DNA of 64,000 nt, taken from NCBI GenBank assembly GCA_029721435.1, contig CM056577.1, positions 116,372,219 to 116,436,218 on the forward strand, given 5' to 3'. The notes below the pieces were generated by a model that worked only from the letters and a program-made list of their open reading frames with translations, had not been told where the DNA came from and did not search any database. Positions within the stretch are counted from its first letter, which is position 1. Each line of letters begins with the position of its first letter. A program made the translations under genes and the position numbers. This document shows, piece after piece, positions 32,386-43,559 of this stretch. Source of the stretch: Gymnothorax reevesii (lineage: Eukaryota > Chordata > Actinopteri > Anguilliformes > Muraenidae).

Positions 32386-32720
32386 CAGTGGCTACCGGTG
32401 AACTGGTAATAGGGGCTCAAAACCATCCCTTCAAAATAATGATTGAAAAAAGGTCATATCCAATCATTTAATAAAATTTTATTTACTTTTGTACTTGAAC
32501 TCCAAAAATCCAAAGGATTATCATGTCGCCAGTTCTACTTGTTAAGTTAGAATGTGCATTGATAATCATTGCCCTGTTTTCAATTCATTTAAATTATCAT
32601 TGGAAAAACTCCGAAAACTCTCAACATTATCAGGTGTGGCCAGTTTTCATTAATAACGCACATCTGTCAACTCTCACGCATTCGGATTTCTCGTACTTTT
32701 CTTTGCTGATGGGTTGGAAA
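32386..32720. mobile_element. hAT non-autonomous element fragment, family of 52222-52802
   Basis: Starts CAGTGGCTACCGGTGAACTG and continues with GGTAATAGGGGCTCAAA, AACTCCGAAAACTCTCAACA and GGTGTGGCCAGTTTTCATT, then TCTCACGCATTCGG, all present in the complete element at 52222-52802. A roughly 110-bp insertion separates the first and second blocks. The right end was not found. Confidence 0.6.
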
Positions 32721-33329
32721 AATCTGCGCTCAGCTGGCTTGTGGGGCGCGTGTGGATTGGTCTGCGAGGCTCATGTAGCTGTAAGTCGCGAGAATCCATT
32801 CTTTTCAACATTATTAATTGCTGGATATAGACGGAAATGTCCAGCACGTTTCACAGCTTGCTGCTGAGTGAGCCTCGCAGGGCTGTTCTGCACCTTTGGC
32901 GAGCCACTCGACCACAGAATTTATGAAGACATGCTGATATTATAAGTCGTCATTTATGTGCGAAATGTACACCTCAGTTTTGTGAAGCAATGTTTAACAG
33001 CGCTATCAAAAATAAATACGATTGTCGTTTTACCAATTAGTCTGATAAACTTTCTAATCAAGAAAAGTAAACTGCGACAGGCTTAGGTCATTCAGCACTG
33101 AAGGGTGAGGATTGAGCGTCCCTTTGCAGCAGCCGACGCACCACTTGTGATACCCAGTGCCCACTACTGTCAGTTATGCTCGAGTGGCGTTTGTGAATAT
33201 CACCTAGCGAGGAGTGGGACCGCTCCCTCGGTAAGTGGTAGGTCGATCTCTTTCTCCCACTCCAGTTACATTTCAATTGTACTCACTATATGGTAAGTGG
33301 AGGGTGAGTGTGAGTGTCGTTTCTGAATA

Positions 33330-33860
33330 CGGGCCTAGAACAGGGCGAATGCTGAGAGATCGTTAGTCAATTAGTTGAGTGCAGCTATACAATCCCTAGT
33401 GCTTGTTAGTAAGTTAGTACTATGTACAATTTTACTCTTGGTTCGTAATTTAGCAAAAACAAACTGTTAGTATTGGTTAGTAATATACAAAAGAAAAAGC
33501 AAGATGAAGGAAGTAAACGGGAATGGAAGGAATGGTTGAAACACAGAATCCAATAAATCACCAGAATGTGTGGCACGCAGTACTGGGGCTGAGAGCAAAC
33601 ACATGACAGAAGACCAGACAGGGGGAGACAAAGTGCAATGCATGGTTAAAAACAAAAACATGGACCGGAATATAACTGCAGGAATGGAATATGGCAAAAT
33701 ACAAAACATGGAAAAACTAAACTAGACAATACATGAACAAATCTAAGTAACCAAATCACAATACATAATCCAAGGCATAGTCAGACATAGCAAAGATCCA
33801 AATACAAACAAGGCAAACAGATCAGGGACATGGCAAAGCAGATCAGAATCATAATACACG
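33330..33860 (-). repeat. LTR fragment, same family as 60073-62997
   Basis: The reverse complement matches the solo LTR at 60073: GATTCTGATCTGC, GCTATGTCTGACTATGCC, TTCCGGTCCATGTTTTTG, GCATTGCACTTTG, AGCCCCAGTACTGCGTGCCA and CGATCTCTCAGCATTCGCCC. The 3' part of the LTR is missing on the left side; the other edge abuts a Tc1 fragment. Confidence 0.7.
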
Positions 33861-34087
33861 CTTCCTCCTCCATGTTTGACAGTTGATGTCACACACTGAG
33901 GAACCATCCTTTCACCTACTCGACGGCATACAAAAAAACCTGGGTAACGTTACCTTTTGTTTAAAACTTCTGAAGGTTCACATCTTACCCTTGTAACTTT
34001 TCAAGCTATTCACTGGACTGGAACTGCATAATTTTCAATAAAAAACTGGAAAAATTTGGGTGTCCTAAAACTTTTGACCGGTAGTAT
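33861..34087 (-). mobile_element. Tc1-like transposon fragment with one TIR
   Basis: The right end, on the minus strand, reads TACTACCGGTCAAAAGTTTT then AGGACACCC, a Tc1 inverted end. The coding piece on the minus strand (33865-33925) reads GERMVPQCVTSTVKHGGGS, from the transposase centre. An internal deletion joins it to the end. Confidence 0.65.
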
Positions 34088-34218
34088 GGCTCTATGTTGC
34101 CTATTCATCCTACATTACCTACAAACTTTACATTAATGTGATCTCATTTTGTCTGACAATGTACAAAGTTATGTGGCCTGAAACATTTTGACGAGTTTGA
34201 TTTTTAATATTGTTATAG

Positions 34219-34312
34219 GGTCTGAAGCGGAAACAGAGCTAATCATTAAAATGAGTATTCCCAATGAGGCTGTTTTTACTTGGAAGCGCGATGCGTCCAA
34301 ACTGGGCTGGAA
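34219..34312 (+). pseudogene. Myb/SANT-like domain exon (first half)
   Basis: 94-bp open exon between acceptor TTGTTATAG and donor GTAAGT. It reads ETELIIKMSIPNEAVFTWKR then DASKLGW, matching the start of the Myb/SANT-like DNA-binding domains of Harbinger-linked and host trihelix proteins (..LI.lr..ne.lFtgkr..a..GW). It has good splice sites, but its partner exon is damaged. Confidence 0.55.
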
Positions 34313-34977
34313 GTAAGTTCTCATTGACATCACTGTGCTGTATGTGAAATGTGGTTGCAGTAATGTACATGTTAAATACTCAATGGTTGTAAAAAGCTTC
34401 ACAAACCGCGTATAAATCAACGTTGAAAATTTTTTGAAGATTTATGCGTCAAATCAACATCTTAAATAACATCCAAAATACAATTTGCCTATTAAATTAG
34501 GTTTATGGTTTATTAATACACCAGGGTTGATTTGATTTATTAAAAAATAAAGCAATCCTCAACAGTGATTTCAGATTTATCACAACATTAATTCATCGGG
34601 TTAATAAACGCTGAAATACTGGTTGGGTTATGGACTTCAACCTGATTTTGAAGACCAGTCTTTACTACACATGAAATTAGCTGCATAATAATAATGTTTT
34701 TAATGTAGTCAATTGGCAGGCATACCCAGTCTTATTGTGCAAACAGGAAAACCATGCAGTTGATGGGTCAACAAGGGAGCCTGACAGGGGCACAGGCAGC
34801 CAAAAAATGAGAGAATTTGAAGAAGATATACAAGGTCGTTGCCTTACATTTGCTCGGATGCCTCATGTTTTGGTTACAGTACGCTACATTATTGACAAAA
34901 CAAATGTATTCACATTTTAAAAAGTAAAAGAAAACATTAGGAAGTCATTGCGCTGTTGTATTACAGCTGTATTTTAC

Positions 34978-35500
34978 CCCTACAAGACCTGAAACCCCCC
35001 CTACAGGACCTGGGACAGATGAAGGATAGAGAACAGCAGGCAGCTGGAGGTGGTTTCCCCTGATGCATGAGGCAATTGTGTCGCACCATCGATTATTCTT
35101 CCGGTCCTGATAGCCTAGTGCTCAGGGGAACATCAGCCATCCACCAGCTCAGTCTCTGCTAGGGTCCCCTGAAATCCCTTGTGTGGAAGAAATCCCACTT
35201 CCACCTGATATTTCAGCCCTGCAGCCTCAACAGGAGAGGTGTAAGCAACAGAATCACCACTCTACAGACGACATGCCCGCTGCACTTCAAAGCAAAGTCA
35301 TGGGATCTTTTGGTGGAGCTATTTTTTGAGAGGGAGTGAGAGAGGAGGCCAGATTAAGGCGACTTGTGGAGAAAAATGATAGACTGCTTGGAATTTTGGA
35401 GAAAATGGTTGAGGCTGCAGCCCGCAATTTAATTCAGAGACTGACAGCTCACTATCAACGGCCAGTAAGCAGCCCTATAGAGACCCAGGATGCAGTGTAG
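34978..35500 (+). pseudogene. Myb/SANT-like gene, second exon relic with coiled coil
   Basis: Starts YKDLK then, after a shift in a C run, TGPGTDEG, then SWRWFPLMHEAI: the family pattern after the DNA-binding domain (P-T-G...T..G..tA.sW.wf..M.eai). From about 35112 one frame is open to TAG 35498-35500 except for TGA 35327-35329. It contains REEARLRRLVEKNDRLLGIL, a coiled coil of the type that ends such proteins. The end of the domain itself is missing between the two exons. It is a decayed transposon or host gene; no function. Confidence 0.55.
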
Positions 35501-37367
35501 TTGGGCTCGCCCCGGGCTTGACTGGCTCCGCTGATGACATCGACCTGGATCGAATGAAGAAGGCCATGGATGGCTGCTCAGGGCTAAGGCCAAGGAGCAC
35601 CTCTGGTGTGCACCACCAGGTCCCACCAACCCACAACTGAATTCCAAAAACAGACTGATGGATAGAGCTAGTCACTTGCTGTGTTGAAATCATTTCACTT
35701 TGGATCAAATGAAAATTATAAAACAGTTTTCACTTTTGTACTATACATTCTGTCTTCATGTACACAGTTGTGTGACGAAGATTCTTTTTTAGAGTTCAAA
35801 TTACGGACTGTTATTTTATGTAAGTGTACGTATACTGTTGATGCATGTTTGCATTCATGCTTATGGTGGAACGCCTTTTACATTAGTTCTTTTTTGGCAT
35901 TTCAAAATTTTGGACAGGTCATGTTTTATAACGTGCTGTACAATTCTGACTGCACTGTACTCATACTTGGTAATAGCCCATGTATTGTGCATTTGTAATG
36001 CTCACAGTCATCACCAGTTTACATTCAAACAAGCTTTACACCAAAGGGATTACAAATGTTATGTGTAACTGCATGCTCTTCATATATTTCAAAAGACAGA
36101 ACTTTGGTATATGTCTGGGAATATGGAATATTAGGTTGGTAGAACATTAGCTCTTTACAGCACCACCTTTGGTCAGATAGCTGTCCATCCAGAATAGTAC
36201 CCAGCTAAACCCTTCATTTTCAGAGAAAACTAGCTGTGTGCATTTTAATTCAAAAACAATTTCTTTGGTACATTGCTGGGGATGGCCAGGACATACATCC
36301 AGCCTACAGTGCCCCCTGGAGGTGAATTTTACTCTCTTTTGATGTTTTATATAATTTATGCTGAAAATACTTCCACTGAGATTTTACTAATGCTGTAATA
36401 TACCTCAAAGGGACAATGTATCCAGAGAATTTAAGATCTTGCTGGGAAAACACAATAATGCCATCTAAACATTAGCACAATCTGCAATGAAATGGTCCGT
36501 TTTGAGTTTTCCTCCAACTTTGGCTCCATCTAGCTTGAAAGTGTAGATACTACCAAAGACATGCTTGACTTTCCTGAAAATGGAGTTCCAAAGGCACAGT
36601 AAATGGCATTTATCACCATGGAACATATCTGGGTTACCGAAAACATATACTGCAAACATTTCTGGCCATCCATTGCAATAACCCAGCAAGATACCAAGGT
36701 ACTATGAACTGGAAATGATAGTTTTGTTGAATACAGAATATTTTTGTTTTGTTGAATAAAGCATTCTTGATTGGTATACGTCTGGGATATTATTTTATTC
36801 CCATTTTCAGTTTTAAACTGTGATTTCTTAAATAATTCAGGCTGAATAACAGTTACACAGCTTGGCGCTGGTGTGGTGCTGATGTCTATACAGACTTTAA
36901 GTGTCACAGGTCATGCTAAAAGTATAACAAATCTGGTACAGTGTACCCTAAAGTCGGAATAATTGATGTAAAACGTGGTGTCAAAAGCAAAACTAAGACA
37001 GTTTAGTGGCTTCCAGGTGGTGTCTCAAGCAGACGAAGTGAGATATGGACCTAAAAATTTGGCTTTTCCTGTGAGACACCATATCTACCTATGTGCCAAG
37101 TTTCATTCAATTCCAGTGGGGGTCAACTGCTCAACTTCTTCAAAAAGTGCCATTTTCTCACGGCATGGCTCTTAAATTCACTTTGTATTTACAGCGTTGC
37201 TGGATTGCAATGCTTTATTCTGGACAAAGCCTGTCATTTAGCTTGTGTCTTCTAGGTTTGAGATAAACACTCCATTTGTTTTCGTAAAGAAAAGCAAAAT
37301 TATTCTTTGGAGCTCTCAAGCCTTTATTTTGATTTCTAGGGCTGAGACAGCTTTCTTATTAATCCTC
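35501..37367. other. No gene recognised
   Basis: 1.9 kb without supported genes. 36280-36330 (CAGTGCCCCCTGGAGGTGAA) and 37000-37160 (CCAAGTTTCATTCAATTCCA) look like fragments of old fish repeats. The frames seen are short and without domains. Confidence 0.45.
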
Positions 37368-37873
37368 TGTTACAGCATGTTCAGTAAAGTCCTGTAATGC
37401 GAATATAAGCCACTAGATGGCAGTATTGACCTTTCTTATGTTAAGCCAAGACTGGGGCTAGGTTTGGGCATGTCTTGGGCATGTCTAGGACAAGTCCCAC
37501 AGAATAAAAAAAAGAGGTCTAAATGTGGGAGGGGTCTACAAAAGAGTATATAAGGAGGAAAATTGAGGGAGTGGAGTAGAAGGAGAAATTGCGAGGAGGA
37601 TACATTTGACCAGACCTGTCACTCTTTTCAAGACCTGTGTAGCTTTTTGAGGATTTTTGCCTGTGTTGGAGCATTTTCCTCACCGGGAACATCACCAAGC
37701 AACCCAACCAAAGGGACTGTAAATATTTTTTTTGTTGTATATATCAATCTTAGTCAGTAGAGTAGATAGTAAATTAGTTAAAAGTGTTTGTTTGATTAAA
37801 TGTGTTTAAGTTTTAAAATTGTGTCTGTCATCCCTTGCTGTCATAAATGTAATAACAAATTGGGGCCATAACA
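37368..37873 (+). repeat. Probable solo or fragment LTR with TATA box
   Basis: 506 bp with inverted termini TGTTACAG...CCATAACA, a TATA box in GAGTATATAAGGAGG (about 37544-37552) and a transcribed-looking downstream part. No target duplication is visible; a Tc1 fragment starts directly to the right, which may have removed the flank. Confidence 0.45.
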
Positions 37874-37874
37874 G

Positions 37875-38221
37875 TACCCTCCCCTTAACCTCAATTACAG
37901 CCTGACATATCCGAGGCATTCTTCCCAGCAGTTTAAGGAGAAAACTTTCTGGAAACTCATTCTAGGCTTTCTGGAGTTTCTTCATGAGCTCCTTTGAACT
38001 TGATGGACGCACTTCTCTGACTGCCTGCGCAAGTTCATCCCACAGCAACTCAATGGTTGACAAATCCGATGACTGTGGGGTCCACACCATCTTCTGAAGC
38101 ACTCCTGCTTCTTCCTTTTTGTCAAGACACCTTGGGCACAGCTTGGAGGAGTGCTTGAGGTCACTGTCCTGCTGAAGCACAAAGTTCTGACCAACCAGTC
38201 CTTGCCTGGGGGGAGTAACAT
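37875..38221 (-). pseudogene. Tc1-like transposase, C-terminal fragment
   Basis: The minus strand reads LQQDSDLKHSSKLCPRCL then WTPQSSDLSTIELLWDELAQ. The second catalytic Asp (QQDSD) and Glu (IELLWDE) are kept, but the N-terminal two-thirds and both TIRs are absent. A frame change lies near 38215. Confidence 0.75.
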
Positions 38222-40237
38222 GATGTTGGAGGATGAAATATTATGTTTCCTTATTCATGGTGTCCTCTCCTTCTGAGATCTCTCATTTTCACTGGGGAAA
38301 CACCCCGGGTCTGCGGGGCACTAATCCAGACTAAGGAAGAATACATGTTGGAAGTTGAATTTCAAGATGCAGAGTTGTAAGCAAGCAACATTTCTAGTCA
38401 ATACAAGTGTCACTTTGGTATTTTATGTGCCTTTATGGCTCAAAATTAACTTTAAGATGACAAAAACCAGCTAATTTCTGAAAAATGCCAGGTGTTCGTT
38501 ATATTTTAGCCTGTGGTGCATATTAATTCATTCTTTATCACTTCTCCCTTGTTCTTTCCTCAAACACTCTTCCAGTTTAATTAATTTCTGTCCTTGCCAT
38601 TTGATTTTCAGCCCTCATCTTTTCACCGCTTGAGCAAATGACATTAAACCCCACGTAGGGCTTATTCTACCTCACCCTCCATCTTCCTTCACTCACTTCG
38701 ACTTGCTTCGCGTTGTCATTTCCTCCACAGTGAAGACATTTTGCCTGCGCCATGTTAGTGCACTCTCATTTTCTTCACAATGATCTTTGCCACACCTCCT
38801 GAAACTGCCTCTCCCCCTTTAGCTACTGCCACATTCTCATACTCCTGACACCATTAAAGCCTCTGTGGATTCCTTTCATACAGTGCCACCCCGTAACTAA
38901 CGTAATCTAAATAAACCCTTTGTGCTAATTCCACCCTCAAGCTCAAATAAAATGTGTTTTTTTCTCATTTCTATCATAACATTTTCTGTGTCTAGCCTCA
39001 CAGACTCCCTCTACATCCAAAAATCATTCAATACCCACTGATAGTGGGACGCTGTTTATTACTCCCTTCAAACAAAACCTCTCTCCTCCTAAAACACAGA
39101 TCCTTTGCCTGATTGAATTTCCATATTATTAGGGCGTTATCTATCCACTTCACCGATAGGCATTCTACGGTTACAATGCCACTTCTACAGACTATCCCTG
39201 CTCTCACATCCCCTATTTCTCCTTAAAAAAATACTCTTCTTCATGGGTGTCACTGAAAACCTTACAAGCTTCCGAAACTTTTACATCCACTTTCATATCA
39301 AAAGCGTACTTGTCCTCAACACTCACTGCCAGCTTCACCTCCCTTTTTCCCTTTTCTTTCCTCCCTCACTCCACCACTTCACACTCTATTTTTATCCGTC
39401 GAAGATCAAAATTCTTAATCCAAAAAGCCATTAAATTCTCTTAAAACCAATCATCCATCAAATTCGAATGTCCATCTCCATACCCTTCTTTGGAATCAGC
39501 CTTCCTTTTTGTCCTAACAACTCAATTGTAATATGCGACTCCATCTTACAAGGTTGCATACTATCGTGCGCATAAGAATTGCCCACAAACAGACCCACCC
39601 GCATACATATAAACGCTGATCAACTGAAGACAATGCCAGCATCGGTATTGCGACTGGTGATAAAGTGCATCAGTTGGCTCGTTTGCTATCAAACTCTAAC
39701 ACTATCACTGATGATCACTGAACTAGGGTCACAAATTACGTTTGCTAATGCATTGTCAGATACAGACAATCTACTGCACAGTAATAACGACCAATTTAAC
39801 CCAACATTCTCTCAGAACGTTTATTTTTTTTACCCATGAACATGCACTTCAGAGAAAATTATGACAGTATAATCAAGAGTACAAGAGGACAATGCTAAAC
39901 TCGCTAAATGCTAAATGCTAAACAACATTTACAACAATATAGAGCCCAGATAACCAAAAATATTCATTTCTCTGCATTGGTTTGAATTGAATACCCACAC
40001 TTGGAACTGAATATGCCGGGGTCTTATTTACTCCTCTCTAAAATTATGCTACACACATTATGGTGTTTAGATCCAAAGCAGTGTTAGTTACTTAGCCATT
40101 TATGTTCTATAAGTCTCTGTGAGTCCCCAGTTCAATATTCTGTCCCCTTAAAATAACACAGACGGGTTATAGCTAGTTTCCTCACCCTGATATAAAATAA
40201 TCAGATAAAAAACGTGCTCTGGCTGAGAACATGCAAC
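38222..40237. other. Gene-free stretch including a G-poor kilobase
   Basis: Nothing recognised as coding. From about 38520 to 39580 the + strand is rich in C and T and poor in G (for example 4 G in 39061-39120). The stretch ends about 0.8 kb before the receptor start. Confidence 0.5.
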
Positions 40238-40247
40238 CACTTCCTCT
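40238..40247 (-). promoter_or_regulatory. PU.1/ETS-type motif upstream of the receptor
   Basis: CACTTCCTCT; on the minus strand AGAGGAAGTG, which equals the core preferred by PU.1 (GAGGAAGT). It lies about 140 bp before the receptor ATG. Myeloid promoters often use PU.1 sites and lack a TATA box. A single motif match is weak evidence. Confidence 0.3.
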
Positions 40248-40380
40248 ATAGTGACAATCACACATGATTTTGCTTTCGCTTATACCTAGTCATACCGAGT
40301 GTTTTGTTCTTTGACTTGACTCAACTCACTTGAGACAGGAGCATTCTTCAAACAGTACTTTCTCCCTGGCTCCCTACGAG

Positions 40381-40456
40381 ATGGACCACATCTACTACGA
40401 CCCAGACCTGCCCTCCTTTCATCTGGAAGGGAGAAATAAAGAAAGTTTCTTTGATG
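40381..40456 (+). CDS. Type II membrane receptor, exon 1 (cytoplasmic tail)
   Basis: The ATG at 40381 has purine at -3 and G at +4. The exon encodes MDHIYYDPDLPSFHLEGRNK then ESFFD and leaves in phase 1 at donor GTAAGA. The frame is open a further 17 codons upstream but without an ATG, so this ATG is chosen. Two adjacent tyrosines (IYYDPDL) in an acidic setting could be phosphorylated; they do not form a strict ITIM or ITAM. No signal peptide, consistent with a type II protein whose N-terminus is cytosolic. The linkage to the following exons is inferred from compatible phase, strand and the receptor-like make-up. Confidence 0.65.
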
Positions 40457-41146
40457 GTAAGATTTTTCCCTCTTGCTCTGCTTATTTCAAGTCCTTCATG
40501 AGATGCAGCTGATGTCTTCACTTGTTCCGCTTAATTGCTTATACAATGATACAATAATCTTATTGTCGTTCTAAAAGCGCTACTTTGATCTGGGGTTCAG
40601 GACTAAGACAAGTCAATTTTTTAAATCCATGGGACCCCTTTAAAAATTACAACCATCTTGACCACATCTTATTTCTTATGACTTTTATTTGCTTTTTGTT
40701 TATTTATTTATAAGAATGAGAATGTTTTATTTCAATGGAAGGTGAAACAGGTCTGTCTCTTCCAACTGTTATACTGCCACAGCCATTTTCTTTGCATTGA
40801 CTTGCCCATCAAATGAAGTGTTGGTTCGTTACTGTCCAGTTAAGGCATGTGTAGATGGTTTCTTCCAGATTTCAGTCAACCCTTTAAGAGAAGGGTTTTT
40901 TTGAGTGCTTTCAGTCAGGGCTCAGGAACTCCATGCTTTCAATCACCAGTAGGGATTATTATCCCAGCAGCAGAATGTTCACCGAGAACAGTAAAAAAAA
41001 AGTACTGGTCAAAAATATTTCAACACTTCATTAATGTTTCTGTTCCATGTCTTAGTGAAACAGTCAAAATGGCTTCAGTTTTCTAAGAAGTGGAAAAAGT
41101 CACCTATATCCCCCCCAACTAGACTTTTCCATGCCAGTGCAGAACC
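40457..41146. other. Receptor intron 1, first part
   Basis: No repeat or gene recognised, apart from a short ATTTATTTATTTATAA-like run near 40700. Confidence 0.45.
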
Positions 41147-42563
41147 CAGTGATGTAGCCAGAACTGAAAATTGGGTGGGCGCAGAACATCCCTTTACAAC
41201 TTTTATTAGTTCTGACTTGTTCCCAGTCATTTTCTTTAATTAAAACATTTTCCAATTATGACAATAAACTACTGGCAATTATAGACACCACATCCTTCTT
41301 AATGCGATCAAAGGGTGACAAAATAATAGCCTAAATTCAGTTCATGGAAATAATTTTATCATTGGCGTATGCTTTATGAAACTGCTCTGCATCTTCTGCG
41401 CTACTTTTTTTGCATATGAGGCGATCAAACCTGCTCTTCAGGATTGCTTGAATTGTTTAAATTAGTTTGTAAATCAAAGACAAAGATCAGAAACACCTTT
41501 ATGCAATTTTGAGTAAGGCTGATTGAAATGAAAAAAAAAAAAGCACAATCAAACAAATGATTGTCATCTTACCTTCACGAGGAAAACTAGCAACACCTGA
41601 TAGAATGGAGTGTTTTCAGAGTGAAGTGAATGTATTGTTCATTATGAACGAATGAATGCGAACAACTTAGGATTTGTAAAATCAGGGTGCAAAAAGATCC
41701 AAATTATCAACCTCCCCCCGGACAGGTAGATTTGAAATCTACCTGCCCACTTTAGAAATTTCACATCCTCAGTTTTTCTGAAACCCCTTCATCCTGAAAA
41801 TTTACAGTGGATCACATCTGTATGACATCCCAGATTCCATATGTGTAATCTATATTGCTTAATAATACATCTGTTGAATAATAACGTTCTTCAGTACTTT
41901 AATCTCAATTGTTAACATTGAGTATGCAGCCCACAGTTCAACAAAAACTAGACAATCAGGTCTTGCATGCAGTGACCTAATAGCAGCGATTATCACCCAG
42001 TTCGCCATAAATCCATAAATCAACGTTTAATCAGTGTCGTTGATGGCAATATGACGAGCGGCCAACTTTAATTTCACATTGAATCATTATTAACCTATAA
42101 ATGAACACGGGTGATGACAATAAACATTTTAATAAGAGAGACAAGATTATACCATGTTATATCGCCTCTTTACTCTTGAAATAGGAAACGATAGACAAAT
42201 TTGTAAATATTTGCCAGGCCACCAGATTATTTTTCTTAACCCAAGTTGATGAGAATTTGTAGTTACATCCTATCTGATTGTTTTACAATTTTAGGCAGGT
42301 GCCATCTGATTGGCTGAAGCGTGGCTCAGAGCGTTATTGAGGAACCATTGATCTATACAGAATTTCATATAGTTCAGTGTTAGGAACATGGTTAGGAAAA
42401 ATAAGCGTGCTGCCCATCCAGAAGATGTGTAGAATGAAAATCCACCAGCCAGACGCCGAAATCTGCATGTCTTGGGCGTTCGAATGAGGATCTTGATGCA
42501 ATCTGAAAAGTTCTAACGGGATGTTCCGCGCAGACCTAATTTTCAGTTCTGGCTATGCGACCT
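41147..42563. mobile_element. 1.4-kb non-autonomous hAT element
   Basis: Inverted ends of about 40 bp: left CAGTGATGTAGCCAGAACTG then AAAATT, GGCGCAGAACATCCC; right, reversed, ATAGCCAGAACTGAAAATTA then GCGCGGAACATCCC. Flanks GCAGAACC (41139-41146) and GAAGAACC (42564-42571) form an 8-bp target duplication with one mismatch. The interior has no transposase. Confidence 0.75.
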
Positions 42564-42579
42564 GAAGAACCATTTACAG

Positions 42580-42757
42580 CAGGGGTCCCTAATCTTTCAC
42601 AGAAAGGGCCAGTGTGAGTGCAGGCTTTCACTGCAACCAAGCAGCTATACACCTGATGCTACTAATCAAGCTTAATCAAGAGTCCAGGGGTTGATTACTG
42701 ATTGCAAAGAAAGTCTGCACCACACTGGCCCTTTCTGGTAAAGATTAGGGACCCCTG
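42580..42757. mobile_element. hAT MITE, 178 bp
   Basis: Inverted ends CAGGGGTCCCTAATCTTT and AAAGATTAGGGACCCCTG enclose arms with GAAAGGGCCAGTGTG. Flanks ATTTACAG and ATTAAAAG may be an 8-bp duplication with two mismatches. It begins only 9 bp after the target duplication of the preceding hAT element. Confidence 0.75.
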
Positions 42758-42909
42758 ATTAAAAGAGTGGATTTTTTTCAAAACCCTTCAGAATTTAGAC
42801 CATTTACATTCAGTTTTCTCTGATATCAAATACTGATGGAGAGACATACATTGACCCACTGACTCAGATCACACTTCATAAAAATGAGGTCATTCTGAGA
42901 ACTTTCTAG

Positions 42910-43135
42910 GTCATGAAATGCACAAAAAAGGATTAGGCTGGGCGCTGCCCTTTCATTCTTCTCATGAAATTGACTTGACTTGACTTGCTGGGATTTGAAT
43001 CTTTCTGTGCTCTTATTCTATCCCTATTTTTATTATATTTTATTGTATTATTCTTTTCTCTATGTAAATGACTGTGAAGCACTTTGTGACCCTGTCTGGT
43101 GCTATATAAACAAACTTTACTTACATACAAAAAAA
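42910..43135 (+). mobile_element. LINE 3'-end remnant (L2-like tail)
   Basis: Contains GGCTGGGCGCTGCCCTTTCA (also at about 2490-2512), GTGAAGCACTTTGTGACC and GGTGCTATATAAACAAACTT, followed by a poly-A run. This is the tail shape shared by fish L2-type LINEs and their SINEs. No coding part. Confidence 0.55.
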
Positions 43136-43163
43136 AAAAGAAATAAGAAAATGAAAACATGCA

Positions 43164-43330
43164 TAGATAGATAGATAGATAGATAGATAAAGACTTTATT
43201 CGTGCCGAAGGGAAATTCAGTTTTTTCAGCTACTCACTGACACACACCCAGTGTCACAGCTAAGAAGTAAAAAAAAATGAAAAGTAAAGTGCAAGTAGCA
43301 CGCAGTGCACCAAGATAAAAACAAAAAGTC
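43164..43330 (-). mobile_element. LINE tail with (GATA)n microsatellite
   Basis: ATAGATAGATAGATAGATAG followed by AAAGACTTTATTCGTGCCGA and GGGAAATTCAG. Read on the minus strand this is a LINE 3' end terminating in a TATC tract, a well-known fish pattern. Confidence 0.6.
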
Positions 43331-43345
43331 GACATGGTCTACAAC

Positions 43346-43559
43346 ATCCCCCGCCAACTGTGTGCTTCTTACTTTCGAACTCCATCAAGGCCTTTATGGT
43401 CTGAAGCTACACACCAAATTTGGTTGTCCTATCTGTAATACTTTCTGAGAAAAGCTGTCCCCTTTCTCTCGGACAGACGGACGGACGTACACACGACGCA
43501 GACACGGACGGACAGAGGTCAAACCTACATCCCCCTCACACTTTGCGTTGGCGGGGGAT
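43346..43559. mobile_element. Short TIR element (ATCCCCCGCCAAC ends)
   Basis: 13-bp perfect inverted ends ATCCCCCGCCAAC (43346-43358) and GTTGGCGGGGGAT (43547-43559). The interior contains ACGGACGGACGT-type runs and TTTGGTTGTCC. 214 bp, no coding. Confidence 0.65.

Noticed and set aside
38954..39580. Nuclear mitochondrial insert
   Set aside because: The G-poor strand suggested it, but I see no mitochondrial gene or tRNA in the sequence; kept only as a composition anomaly.
40330..40380. Upstream extension of receptor exon 1
   Set aside because: The open frame extends to a TTG but has no ATG before 40381, so it is treated as 5' untranslated.
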